This document shows, piece by piece, positions 1-5,010 of a stretch of DNA of 5,010 bases. This DNA comes from Treponema sp. (GTDB lineage: Bacteria; Spirochaetota; Spirochaetia; Treponematales; Breznakiellaceae), in assembly GCA_031258505.1 (NCBI GenBank), contig JAIRMT010000179.1, forward strand, positions 1 through 5,010, given 5' to 3'. The notes under the pieces are model-generated. The model worked only from the letters and a program-made list of their open reading frames with translations, was not told where the DNA came from and did no database searches. Each line of letters begins with the position of its first letter. Positions within the stretch are counted from its first letter, which is position 1. The position numbers were made by a program, and so were the translations under genes.

Positions 1-3
1 AAT

Positions 4-9
4 GAGGAG
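4..9 (+). promoter_or_regulatory. Ribosome binding site of the lipoprotein gene
   Basis: GAGGAG lies six T residues ahead of the ATG at 16. This is near-ideal Shine-Dalgarno spacing and fixes the start. The window begins too close to show the promoter. Confidence 0.8.
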
Positions 10-15
10 TTTTTT

Positions 16-1155
16 ATGACAAAGAAACATGTACGTCTCTTAACCCACATCGGGTTTTCCTGCATGAGCGTGATGTGCGTCGCCTTCGCCAGTAGCTTGT
101 TACTGTTACTGGTTTCCTGTCAACAGCCGATTGGAGGTTCTGTGGACGAGCCGCCACCCATCTCACAACCGAACGTCCCGGGCGAACCAGAGGAGTCTAA
201 GACCCCTGACGCGCCAGTAACCCCTGACACGCCAGCAACGCCTGACGCGCCAGTAACCCCTGACACGCCAGCAACGCCCGACGCGCCAGTAACCCCTGAC
301 ACGCCGGCAACCCCCGACGCGCCAGTAACGCCTGACACGCCAGCAACACCCGACGCGCCAGCAACCCCCGACGCGCCAACATCAGGCGAGAATCAGAATG
401 TGTCTGAATTTGGAACGGTTGAGGAACTGCTTACCTACCTCGAAAACTCAAAGGGAAATAGTGTTGCCAATCCTTATTTGGTGAAGCTCACTGGTCTTGA
501 TCTATCGGACGAGGCCATACTCAAGAGCTTGTATGGGGCGTTGAGCCGTTTTGTAAACCTCGATCTCTCAGCGTGTGTCGGGGAGAGTATCCCGAAGATA
601 ACACTCACCCAAGCACCCAACAAGGCAAACATCGTCTCCATAAAACTGCCTGAGTCAGTAAAAACCATAGCAGCAGCCGCTTTCAGCGCTCTGGAGAATC
701 TGAAATCAATAGATATGCCAGGGGTAATCATTATTGAAGGAAAGGATAACTCAAGCGACACCTCAAACGGCGCGTTTGCCAAATGCCCTGCTCTCACGAG
801 CGTGTCTCTCCCTAAAGTGAAAAGTCTGGGTAAATATGCCTTCTATGATTGTTCAGCCCTGCCATCTATCTTACTGCCCGAAGTGGAGACGATTGGCGCT
901 AGCGCATTCAAATCCTGCAGCAATCTTGCTCCAATGTCCTTACCGAAAGTTACTCTTATAGGTAGTCAGGCGTTTTATACTAACAAAGACGGCCCATTTA
1001 CTTCCATTACTCTGGGAAATGAACCTCCTGAATTAGAAGGAACGCAAGTGTTCTATACCTCCATTACGATCTATGTTCCGGCTTCCGCTCTTGACGCCTA
1101 TAAGAATACGGCAAACTGGACAGCCGTGTTGAAAAACAGAGTTGCCGCCATATAG
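16..1155 (+). CDS. Surface lipoprotein with Pro-rich tether and BspA-like leucine-rich repeats
   Basis: Predicted 379-residue lipoprotein. The N-terminus has a basic start, a hydrophobic stretch (about residues 17-33) and a lipobox L-V-S-C ending at Cys35, so it is probably lipid-anchored outside the inner membrane. Residues 64-123 are a proline-rich spacer built on PDAPVTPDTPAT. A small domain (about 130-200, with LDLS motifs) precedes treponemal/BspA-like leucine-rich repeats (LRR_5 type) at about 206-335. Two of these repeats keep an exact 22-residue period (267-288 and 289-310) with the IGxxAFxxC signature. The C-terminus (about 352-379, YVPASALDAYK) is the usual cap of such proteins. The ATG at 16 follows GAGGAG with a 6-base gap. 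Family members are surface proteins, some with adhesive roles; this one's ligand is unknown. It reads towards the hairpin at 1207-1242. The fold is well supported, the role inferred. Confidence 0.9.
   Translation: MTKKHVRLLTHIGFSCMSVMCVAFASSLLLLLVSCQQPIGGSVDEPPPISQPNVPGEPEESKTPDAPVTPDTPATPDAPVTPDTPATPDAPVTPDTPATPDAPVTPDTPATPDAPATPDAPTSGENQNVSEFGTVEELLTYLENSKGNSVANPYLVKLTGLDLSDEAILKSLYGALSRFVNLDLSACVGESIPKITLTQAPNKANIVSIKLPESVKTIAAAAFSALENLKSIDMPGVIIIEGKDNSSDTSNGAFAKCPALTSVSLPKVKSLGKYAFYDCSALPSILLPEVETIGASAFKSCSNLAPMSLPKVTLIGSQAFYTNKDGPFTSITLGNEPPELEGTQVFYTSITIYVPASALDAYKNTANWTAVLKNRVAAI
205..384 (+). repeat. 36-bp in-frame tandem repeat coding for the Pro-rich tether
   Basis: Four 36-bp units (205-240, 241-276, 277-312, 313-348) each encode PDAPVTPDTPAT. 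They are followed by a diverged fifth unit (349-384, PDAPATPDAPTS). Each unit is itself two related 18-bp halves of the form PD(A/T)P(A/V)T. Copies differ mainly at synonymous third positions, so selection appears to hold the peptide while the DNA drifts. Being a multiple of 3, copy number can change without frameshift. The encoded segment is proline-rich, probably extended, and separates the lipid anchor from the leucine-rich repeats. Confidence 0.93.
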
Positions 1156-1370
1156 GGCTAAGTCGACTGAGGTCTTGATCTCACGCTTAAAAACAGCTCT
1201 ACCCAAAATAAAGCGGCTCTTCCATGGGAGAGCCGCTTTATTGGATAAACGGTAGATGGACAGATTGACAATTTCCCATGCCTAAAGACAGGGGCTTTAC
1301 AACGCTCTCGGTTGGTAACATTGGGATAAAGATAGCTTCGTATACAATCTCGTACCCGTCAGTGCGGGAC
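1156..1370. other. Convergent intergenic region without a convincing gene
   Basis: Apart from the 1207-1242 hairpin, I see no gene here. A plus-strand open frame starting at 1278 has no ribosome binding site and runs antisense into the 3' end of the URO-D-like gene. Directly past the URO-D-like stop there is a weak CCCG/CGGG stem (1355-1358 with 1365-1368) that lacks a U tract. Confidence 0.6.
1207..1242. terminator. Probable bidirectional terminator hairpin
   Basis: A perfect 14-bp inverted repeat (AATAAAGCGGCTCT / AGAGCCGCTTTATT, arms 1207-1220 and 1229-1242) encloses the 8-base loop TCCATGGG. The GC-rich core is flanked by A-rich and T-rich sides, giving a short U-rich run after the stem on either strand (better on the minus strand, where it reads TTTATTTT). 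It sits between the ends of two convergent genes: 52 bases past the lipoprotein stop and 129 bases past the URO-D-like stop. Sharing by both genes is inferred from position and symmetry. Confidence 0.8.
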
Positions 1371-2609
1371 CTAACGATAATAATCATCAAGAATTTCCGA
1401 TACGGTTTTGGTCCAGTTGATCAAATTCTGCGGTTTCTTGCTTACGGTACTGATGTCCTTGAGGACTAGTTCATAGGGACACTTATTTTCGATGCAGGCT
1501 TCCACTGTTTCCCTTATCTCCTTCCTGAGCGCTTCGGCGTTGAAGTTGCCCGATACCAGCGCGGGGTTGGGTTTCCGGGCAAGCACATAACTGCCGCCAG
1601 CCTGTTCCGCACATGAGCGCACATTTGCCCACGGGCTTACCCCGATTTTCCGTAGATTTTTTACCTGTTTAAGGTAGGGAATGAAACGGTCAAGGGGTTC
1701 GCAGCAGCCATAGTAAGCAAGTCCGCACTGTTCCATGAAGGGCTTCATGTATTGCAGATCGTATTCGTCCTGCATAGCTGGGGAGGCGGAGACAAAGATT
1801 TGGGCCATGCCCCTGAACCAGATGTCTTTGAGACGGGGCTTCCCGCCGTTATAGTCCTTTGCGGGCAGGTCTCTGGTATAAGGCGGGGTGCAGTGGAGCA
1901 TCGGGATATTGAAGTCAAGGAGACCGAGGTCAGCCATTTGGGTATAGCGGGAAACAGCGATGTCCGTGAATTTCCTGATGGTCGCGTGAGTCAGCTCCGG
2001 CCTATCAACCATGTCTATGAGGCAATGCTCAACACTCCGAAATTGGGCGATATCGTCCCAGGGGCAGTAGGACATCTCATGCCCCATGAGCTTGACTGGC
2101 AGTATATCGCCGAAAAGCTCTTCGGCTTCCTCAAGTTTTTTCTTGTCAAGCTCCGGCTGGGCGGTGATGAGCGGCAGCTTGAGCGCAGCGACTTTTTCTT
2201 CCGTGTCAAGCTGATCCTCGTAATGGTGGGAAACAATCTTGCTCCTCATGTTATGGGAGATGATCTGTTCTTTTATCGAGATTCCTATCCCCGAATCAGT
2301 GTAAGCCTTGTAGATATAAAAGGCGTCTTCCACCACCATATCAGCCTGGATGTACTTCCACCGGTACAAAATCTTGCGGAAGTAATCTTCAATCCTTTTC
2401 CCCTCTTCTGATTCGCAATGGAGAGCGAGCTGGCCGTCTATGTCCATTTCGTGCCAGGGGATTTCATCAAGCCACACCGGAGGCCGACCTGTTTTGAGAC
2501 TGTGCATGTTTTTGATACGGTTTATCCGTTCACGGTTTATGTCTTGTTCCGCTAGTTCACGGTAGGACTTCGCTAGTTCCCTGAGTATAACTCTGTCTTG
2601 AGACAACAT
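1371..2609 (-). CDS. Uroporphyrinogen-decarboxylase-superfamily protein, MtaA/CmuA-like (non-HemE)
   Basis: Predicted 412-residue soluble cytoplasmic protein, with no signal peptide or membrane segment. It resembles a clade of URO-D-fold proteins in anaerobic and gut bacteria. Recognisable stretches are LPWHEM-like IPWHEM (about 50-55), MLHCTPPY (237-244), YYGCCEPLD (299-307), KIGVSPWANV (321-330) and RKPNPA (345-350). The N-terminal substrate-binding RxPxWxMRQAGR motif of HemE is absent, so haem synthesis is unlikely. Related URO-D-fold enzymes (MtaA, CmuA) bind zinc through His/Cys residues and move methyl groups to or from corrinoids. His239, Cys240, Cys302 and Cys303 are the candidate ligands here. 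No corrinoid protein is encoded nearby, so the substrate is unknown. The ATG at 2609 matches the N-terminus expected for this clade but has no Shine-Dalgarno sequence. It is divergent from the glycoside hydrolase, with 50 bp between their starts. Confidence 0.82.
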   Translation of the reverse strand: MLSQDRVILRELAKSYRELAEQDINRERINRIKNMHSLKTGRPPVWLDEIPWHEMDIDGQLALHCESEEGKRIEDYFRKILYRWKYIQADMVVEDAFYIYKAYTDSGIGISIKEQIISHNMRSKIVSHHYEDQLDTEEKVAALKLPLITAQPELDKKKLEEAEELFGDILPVKLMGHEMSYCPWDDIAQFRSVEHCLIDMVDRPELTHATIRKFTDIAVSRYTQMADLGLLDFNIPMLHCTPPYTRDLPAKDYNGGKPRLKDIWFRGMAQIFVSASPAMQDEYDLQYMKPFMEQCGLAYYGCCEPLDRFIPYLKQVKNLRKIGVSPWANVRSCAEQAGGSYVLARKPNPALVSGNFNAEALRKEIRETVEACIENKCPYELVLKDISTVSKKPQNLINWTKTVSEILDDYYR

Positions 2610-2626
2610 AATGAGGATAGTATACT
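2598..2626 (+). promoter_or_regulatory. Sigma70-like promoter of the glycoside hydrolase gene
   Basis: TTGAGA (2598-2603) and TATACT (2621-2626) are separated by exactly 17 bases, each close to the sigma70 consensus. Transcription would begin near 2632-2634. That makes the in-frame TTG at 2633 an implausible start and leaves a leader of about 27 bases before the ATG at 2660. The -35 box lies over the first codons of the divergent URO-D-like gene. Confidence 0.6.
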
Positions 2627-2627
2627 A
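2618..2627. promoter_or_regulatory. Palindrome giving back-to-back -10 elements
   Basis: TAGTATACTA is a perfect 10-bp palindrome in the 50-bp divergent region. It reads TATACT on the plus strand (2621-2626) and on the minus strand (2624-2619). One site could therefore serve as -10 for both genes, or be an operator. The minus strand has only a poor -35 candidate (TTGTCC, complement of 2640-2645, spacing 15). The palindrome is seen directly; the shared promoter is inferred. Confidence 0.4.
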
Positions 2628-2647
2628 GTTAGTTGCGCAGGACAATA

Positions 2648-2653
2648 CAGGAG
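2648..2653 (+). promoter_or_regulatory. Ribosome binding site that sets the hydrolase start at 2660
   Basis: CAGGAG lies 6 bases before the ATG at 2660. The longer in-frame alternative (TTG at 2633) has no such site and falls on the predicted transcription start, so the ATG is preferred. Confidence 0.75.
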
Positions 2654-2659
2654 AAGCGA

Positions 2660-4522
2660 ATGGACTTTGCGGAACTTAAAAAAAATATGATTCGGGGATT
2701 TAATACTTATTATAATAACAGTGTGTTAACCCATGTGCTTATGCCACAGGGGATCGCTATCAGTCTGGGCTTTAAATTTTATAATACAGGGCAGGTACTT
2801 AGGGAAGCGCTGATAGGTCGTTTTGGTAAGAACGATGAAATCATTCATCCAGATTCCCGCAGCTTTGACGGAACCTATACTGAATTGAAACTGTTTTGCA
2901 GCGATCATGAAATAATCGTGCAGAGCACTGTGATTGAGGAGCAGCAGTACATTCTTGTTACTCCGCTTAAGATTTGTTCTAGGCCTCCGGCGCTGCTCAT
3001 TTCCGCAACTATACTATGGAACAAACCCGGATATACACAGCTTGAACGCGGGAGGCTTTTCGCGGTTACTCCAGACCGGACGGTGGAGGTTTTAAGCGAC
3101 GGGAAAGCGGTTCGGCAGTTGAACACTGGTCTCAGCAATCCCTATATCGCGGTGGAACTGTCCCAGCCCACAGCGGTTTCCACTGGCAAGAGGATTAGCG
3201 CGGCGGAACTGAAGATGCTTATGGAAAAACAAAAGGCGAAAATCATGGATGAGGCTGGCCGGTATGGGGAATTGGCGGAATCTTACAACGCCATGCGTAG
3301 CTGTCTTGCCTGGGACACCATCTATGAACCGGAACATGAGCAGGTCTGCTCCCCTGTTTCGCGGCTCTGGAGCATAGACTGGGGCGGCTATGTGCTCTTT
3401 GATTGGGACACCTATTTTTCAGCCCTCATGTCCATGCTGGCAAGCAAGGAACTAGCCTATGCAAACGCCATTGCTATTACCCATGAGAAAACTGAAGCGG
3501 GCTTTATCCCGAATTATGGGGCAACGGATGACAACAAGAGCCGTGATCGCTCTCAGCCACCGGTAGGTTCCCTGGTAGTTCGGGAACTTTACCGCCAGTT
3601 CCGGGAGAAGTGGCTGGTAGAATACCTTTTTGATGAACTGCTGACCTGGAACCGCTGGTATAACGATAAGCGCCGGCTTAAAAACGGCCAGCTTTGCTGG
3701 GGTTCCAATCCCTATACCGATACTGCTGACCGGTATTGGGGGAAAACCGGCGTTGATGAATTGTTCGGCTCGCTCCTGGAATCGGGTATGGATAACAGTT
3801 CTGCCTATGACGGCATGAGCTATAACAAGGGCGCTCATCTGATGGAGCTTGCCGATGTGGGGCTCACGGGGCTTTATATCATGGACTGCGAATGTCTGGC
3901 GGAACTAGCAGACCTTATTGGCCGAAGCGAAGGGGCAGAACTTCGGAAACGGGCTGCCCAATCAAAGGCTGGCTTGGAGGAGTTGTGGGATGAGGAGTTC
4001 GGCATGTATCTCAACAAGCGCACTGACACCGGGGAACTGAGCCGCAGATTGTCTCCGGCCAATTTTTATGCGCTTTTCTCGGATAAGGTGTCTCCAGAGC
4101 GGGTGAAACGGATGATGAAGGAACATTTCTTTAACCCGAATGAATTCTTCGGCAACTTCCTCATCCCTGCTTCGCCCCGCACTGATCCTGCCTTTAATGA
4201 CCAGAACTATTGGCGAGGCCGCATCTGGCCGCCCCTGAATTACCTTGTTTACATAGCCCTGCGCCGCCATAAGGTGCCAGACGCCCGCCGGATACTCGCG
4301 GAAAAGAGCCGCGACCTGCTGATGAAGGAGTGGCTGAGTAAGGGTCATGTGCATGAAAACTTCAACGCCGATACCGGAGAAGGCTGTGATGTCCGTAATA
4401 GCGATAAGTTCTATCACTGGGGCGGACTCCTCGGCTTTATCGCCCTTATGGAGGCGGGCTTCATCGAAGGACCAGAAAAGAAGGGGTGCAACTTCTTTTT
4501 CGGGGCATTCAGGCAGCCATGA
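2660..4522 (+). CDS. GH63/MGH1-like glycoside hydrolase with IS-derived C-terminal tail
   Basis: Predicted 620-residue cytoplasmic glycosidase without a signal peptide. Residues 1 to about 190 look like an N-terminal beta-rich domain. The rest matches the (alpha/alpha)6-barrel of the GH63/mannosylglycerate-hydrolase-like group, within the trehalase/glycogen-debranching superfamily. Visible landmarks are FDWDTYF (247-253), SRDRSQPP (294-301), ESGMDNSSAYDG (374-385), YWRGRIWPP (517-525) and HVHENFNADTGEG (about 564-572). By family analogy Asp378 is the general acid and Glu566 the general base of an inverting hydrolase. Both are present, so the enzyme is probably active. The substrate may be a small alpha-glycoside or oligosaccharide; it cannot be read from sequence. 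The native C-terminus (FYHWGGLLGFIALMEAG) is nearly complete, but from Gly609 the frame runs into an IS terminal repeat, and the last 12 residues and stop are IS DNA. The start is set by CAGGAG upstream of 2660. Confidence 0.87.
   Translation: MDFAELKKNMIRGFNTYYNNSVLTHVLMPQGIAISLGFKFYNTGQVLREALIGRFGKNDEIIHPDSRSFDGTYTELKLFCSDHEIIVQSTVIEEQQYILVTPLKICSRPPALLISATILWNKPGYTQLERGRLFAVTPDRTVEVLSDGKAVRQLNTGLSNPYIAVELSQPTAVSTGKRISAAELKMLMEKQKAKIMDEAGRYGELAESYNAMRSCLAWDTIYEPEHEQVCSPVSRLWSIDWGGYVLFDWDTYFSALMSMLASKELAYANAIAITHEKTEAGFIPNYGATDDNKSRDRSQPPVGSLVVRELYRQFREKWLVEYLFDELLTWNRWYNDKRRLKNGQLCWGSNPYTDTADRYWGKTGVDELFGSLLESGMDNSSAYDGMSYNKGAHLMELADVGLTGLYIMDCECLAELADLIGRSEGAELRKRAAQSKAGLEELWDEEFGMYLNKRTDTGELSRRLSPANFYALFSDKVSPERVKRMMKEHFFNPNEFFGNFLIPASPRTDPAFNDQNYWRGRIWPPLNYLVYIALRRHKVPDARRILAEKSRDLLMKEWLSKGHVHENFNADTGEGCDVRNSDKFYHWGGLLGFIALMEAGFIEGPEKKGCNFFFGAFRQP
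4484..4507 (+). repeat. Terminal inverted repeat of the decayed IS (copy 1)
   Basis: It begins GGGTGCAACTTC and ends GGGGCA, and matches 4825-4848 at 22 of 24 bases (differences at 4488 and 4501). It marks the outer, transposase-3' end of the minus-strand element and also encodes the start of the foreign tail of the hydrolase. Confidence 0.75.
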
Positions 4523-4824
4523 TAAAATCCCGAACCGAAGCGCCCCATATCCCGCTTTCTTCCTTGGCTTTCAAGGTCACCAGGTCCTGGGCTGTCGGCT
4601 CATTCCACCGCATCCCCACCTGTTTGCAGCGTTTTTGCACCACCGTCTTGTTCCCGCTTTCTATCGGTCCCGACCCTATGTAATAGCCACGCCGTTTATA
4701 TAAGACGTAATCTATCTTGTTTTTGTTATGCTCAATATACGTATAGGGATTCACCATTCCCCCAGGAAGGGCTTTCCCTTTATACCGCTCCAACCGTCTC
4801 ATGACTTCTTCCGACCCGCTGTTT
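4509..4824 (-). pseudogene. C-terminal fragment of an ISKra4-like DDE transposase
   Basis: About 104 codons remain, ending in a stop at 4511-4509. The core YYIGSGPIESGNKTVVQKRCKQVGMRWN region is recognisable by GSGPIES, whose Glu would be the last acidic residue of a DDE triad, followed by the KQVGMRW signature. The upstream YIEHNKNKIDYVLYKRRG segment and downstream LVTLKAKEESGIW also fit the family C-terminus. The N-terminal part with the first catalytic acids is missing, so it cannot encode a working transposase. The open frame continues upstream to an ATG at 4916, but those 31 codons are antisense to the 5' end of the adjoining element and are not part of this gene. The stop lies 11 bases inside the 3' end of the convergent hydrolase frame. 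Confidence 0.8.
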
Positions 4825-4848
4825 GGGTTCAACTTCTTTTTTGGGGCA
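4825..4848 (+). repeat. Terminal inverted repeat of the second IS (copy 2)
   Basis: It begins GGGTTCAACTTC and ends GGGGCA. It lies 61-84 bases before the plus-strand start codon at 4909, where the 5' end of an IS is expected. The similarity to copy 1 fades after base 24, though GGCA recurs with a 2-base offset. Confidence 0.72.
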
Positions 4849-4865
4849 ATTTGAGGCAAATAGAG

Positions 4866-4884
4866 GGAAGTATGATATACTTCC
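4866..4884 (+). promoter_or_regulatory. Inverted repeat overlapping the putative IS promoter
   Basis: GGAAGTAT and ATACTTCC form a perfect 8-bp inverted repeat around GAT. Its right arm contains TATACT (4876-4881), a good -10 candidate. TTGAGG (4851-4856) is a possible -35 but lies 19 bases away (17 bases from the alternative GATATA at 4874-4879). It could be an operator, a transposase binding site, or a hairpin that blunts read-through into the IS. The repeat is certain; the role is not known. Confidence 0.42.
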
Positions 4885-4908
4885 GGTATCCCAAGGCAGG
4901 AGTTAGCG

Positions 4909-5010
4909 ATGGACACACAAGAAAAAGAGAGACTGATAACGGACGCGGTAGCCGGATTCGAGGCGGTCCTGCGAGCCCAAGCGGAGCAATTCGCGGCGAC
5001 CCACGCTGAA
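4909..5010 (+). CDS. N-terminus of a probable ISKra4-like transposase (partial)
   Basis: ATG at 4909 follows AGGAG (4898-4902) with a 6-base gap. Thirty-four codons are present before the window ends, with no stop. The peptide (MDTQEKERLITDAVAGFEAV and on to AATHAE) is hydrophilic, charged and apparently helical. That suits the N-terminal region of ISKra4-like transposases but has no diagnostic motif. The call rests mainly on its position just inside an IS terminal repeat. It may be intact outside the window, and could have mobilised the neighbouring remnant. Confidence 0.58.
   Translation, partial: MDTQEKERLITDAVAGFEAVLRAQAEQFAATHAE

Larger units (their letters stand above)
4484..4824 (-). 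mobile_element. Remnant of an ISKra4-like insertion sequence (3' end only)
   Basis: A 341-bp fragment of an insertion sequence in minus orientation. Its outer end starts with GGGTGCAACTTC at 4484, fused to the hydrolase frame. The transposase C-terminus lies inside, and the fragment stops at 4824, where a second element of the same kind begins. The terminal sequence 4484-4507 recurs with 22 of 24 bases identical at 4825-4848, in the orientation expected of inward-reading ends of two oppositely facing elements. Ends starting GGG agree with what I recall of the ISKra4 family. The rest of the element (5' end and other terminus) is not in the window. Confidence 0.72.
4825..5010 (+). mobile_element. 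Left end of a second ISKra4-like insertion sequence, cut by the window
   Basis: From 4825 the window holds an IS-type terminal repeat, a short leader with a promoter-like region and hairpin, and the first codons of a gene. It directly adjoins the truncated transposase of the first element, so it probably inserted into it or formed its deletion boundary. The family is assigned by the shared terminal repeat, not by the transposase itself. The right end and any target-site duplication lie beyond 5010. Confidence 0.62.

Noticed and set aside
120..382. Minus-strand open frames with collagen-like or Leu/Ala-Arg repeats
   Set aside because: They are mirror translations of the 36-bp tandem repeat in the lipoprotein gene; any such repeat stays open on the other strand.
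205..384. The 36-bp repeats as a CRISPR array
   Set aside because: The units are contiguous with no unique spacers, stay in frame, and encode a plausible protein segment.
1278..1469. Small plus-strand open frame of 63 codons in the convergent region
   Set aside because: No ribosome binding site precedes it, it follows a terminator-like hairpin, and its last 99 bases are antisense to the URO-D-like gene.
1752..2411. A 219-codon plus-strand open frame inside the URO-D-like gene
   Set aside because: It is wholly antisense to a gene with clear family motifs, has no ribosome binding site I can see, and gives a peptide with no recognisable domain.
2633..2659. TTG at 2633 as the hydrolase start
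   Set aside because: It coincides with the predicted transcription start and lacks a ribosome binding site, whereas the ATG at 2660 has CAGGAG at good spacing.
4484..4848. The 24-base direct repeat as a target-site duplication or attachment-site pair
   Set aside because: It is too long for an ISKra4-type duplication. No integrase is present, and both copies sit where IS ends are expected and start with GGG.
4825..4916. Upstream extension of the minus-strand transposase frame to an ATG at 4916
   Set aside because: These codons run antisense through the terminal repeat, leader and start of the second IS, so the extended frame is an accident of the junction.

Overview
The window looks like chromosomal DNA of a host-associated spirochaete of the Treponema type, possibly one of the termite-gut lineages. 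The basis is family recognition only. The first gene is a lipoprotein with the treponemal BspA-like leucine-rich repeat pattern, and its pre-repeat domain resembles proteins I associate with gut treponemes. Base composition is balanced, near 50% GC by eye. No rRNA, tRNA or housekeeping gene is present to confirm the assignment.

Layout, left to right. (1) 16-1155, plus strand: a surface lipoprotein with a proline-rich tether made of 36-bp tandem repeats, followed by BspA-like leucine-rich repeats. (2) 1156-1370: a convergent intergenic stretch with a strong hairpin at 1207-1242 that probably terminates transcription from both sides. (3) 1371-2609, minus strand: a uroporphyrinogen-decarboxylase-superfamily protein that is not HemE and is closer to the MtaA/CmuA-type methyltransferase branch. 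(4) 2610-2659: a short divergent control region with a sigma70-like promoter and a 10-bp palindrome that puts a TATACT hexamer on both strands. (5) 2660-4522, plus strand: a GH63/MGH1-like glycoside hydrolase with both expected catalytic acids visible. (6) 4484-5010: parts of two insertion sequences of the same kind (ISKra4-like). A decayed copy on the minus strand abuts the hydrolase gene, and a second copy on the plus strand lies inside or against it and runs off the window.

The divergent pair (3 and 5) shares 50 bp of control DNA, so the two genes may be co-regulated. They may act on one carbohydrate or modified-glycoside substrate, but the substrate cannot be read from the sequence. The insertion-sequence end has been captured by the hydrolase reading frame, so its last 12 codons and stop appear to be IS DNA. 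A 22-of-24-base direct repeat (4484-4507 and 4825-4848) is best read as the terminal inverted repeats of the two oppositely oriented elements. I found no CRISPR array, toxin-antitoxin pair or evident defence system. The least expected parts are the IS-in-IS arrangement with the hydrolase fusion, and the hydrolase/URO-D-like divergent pair.
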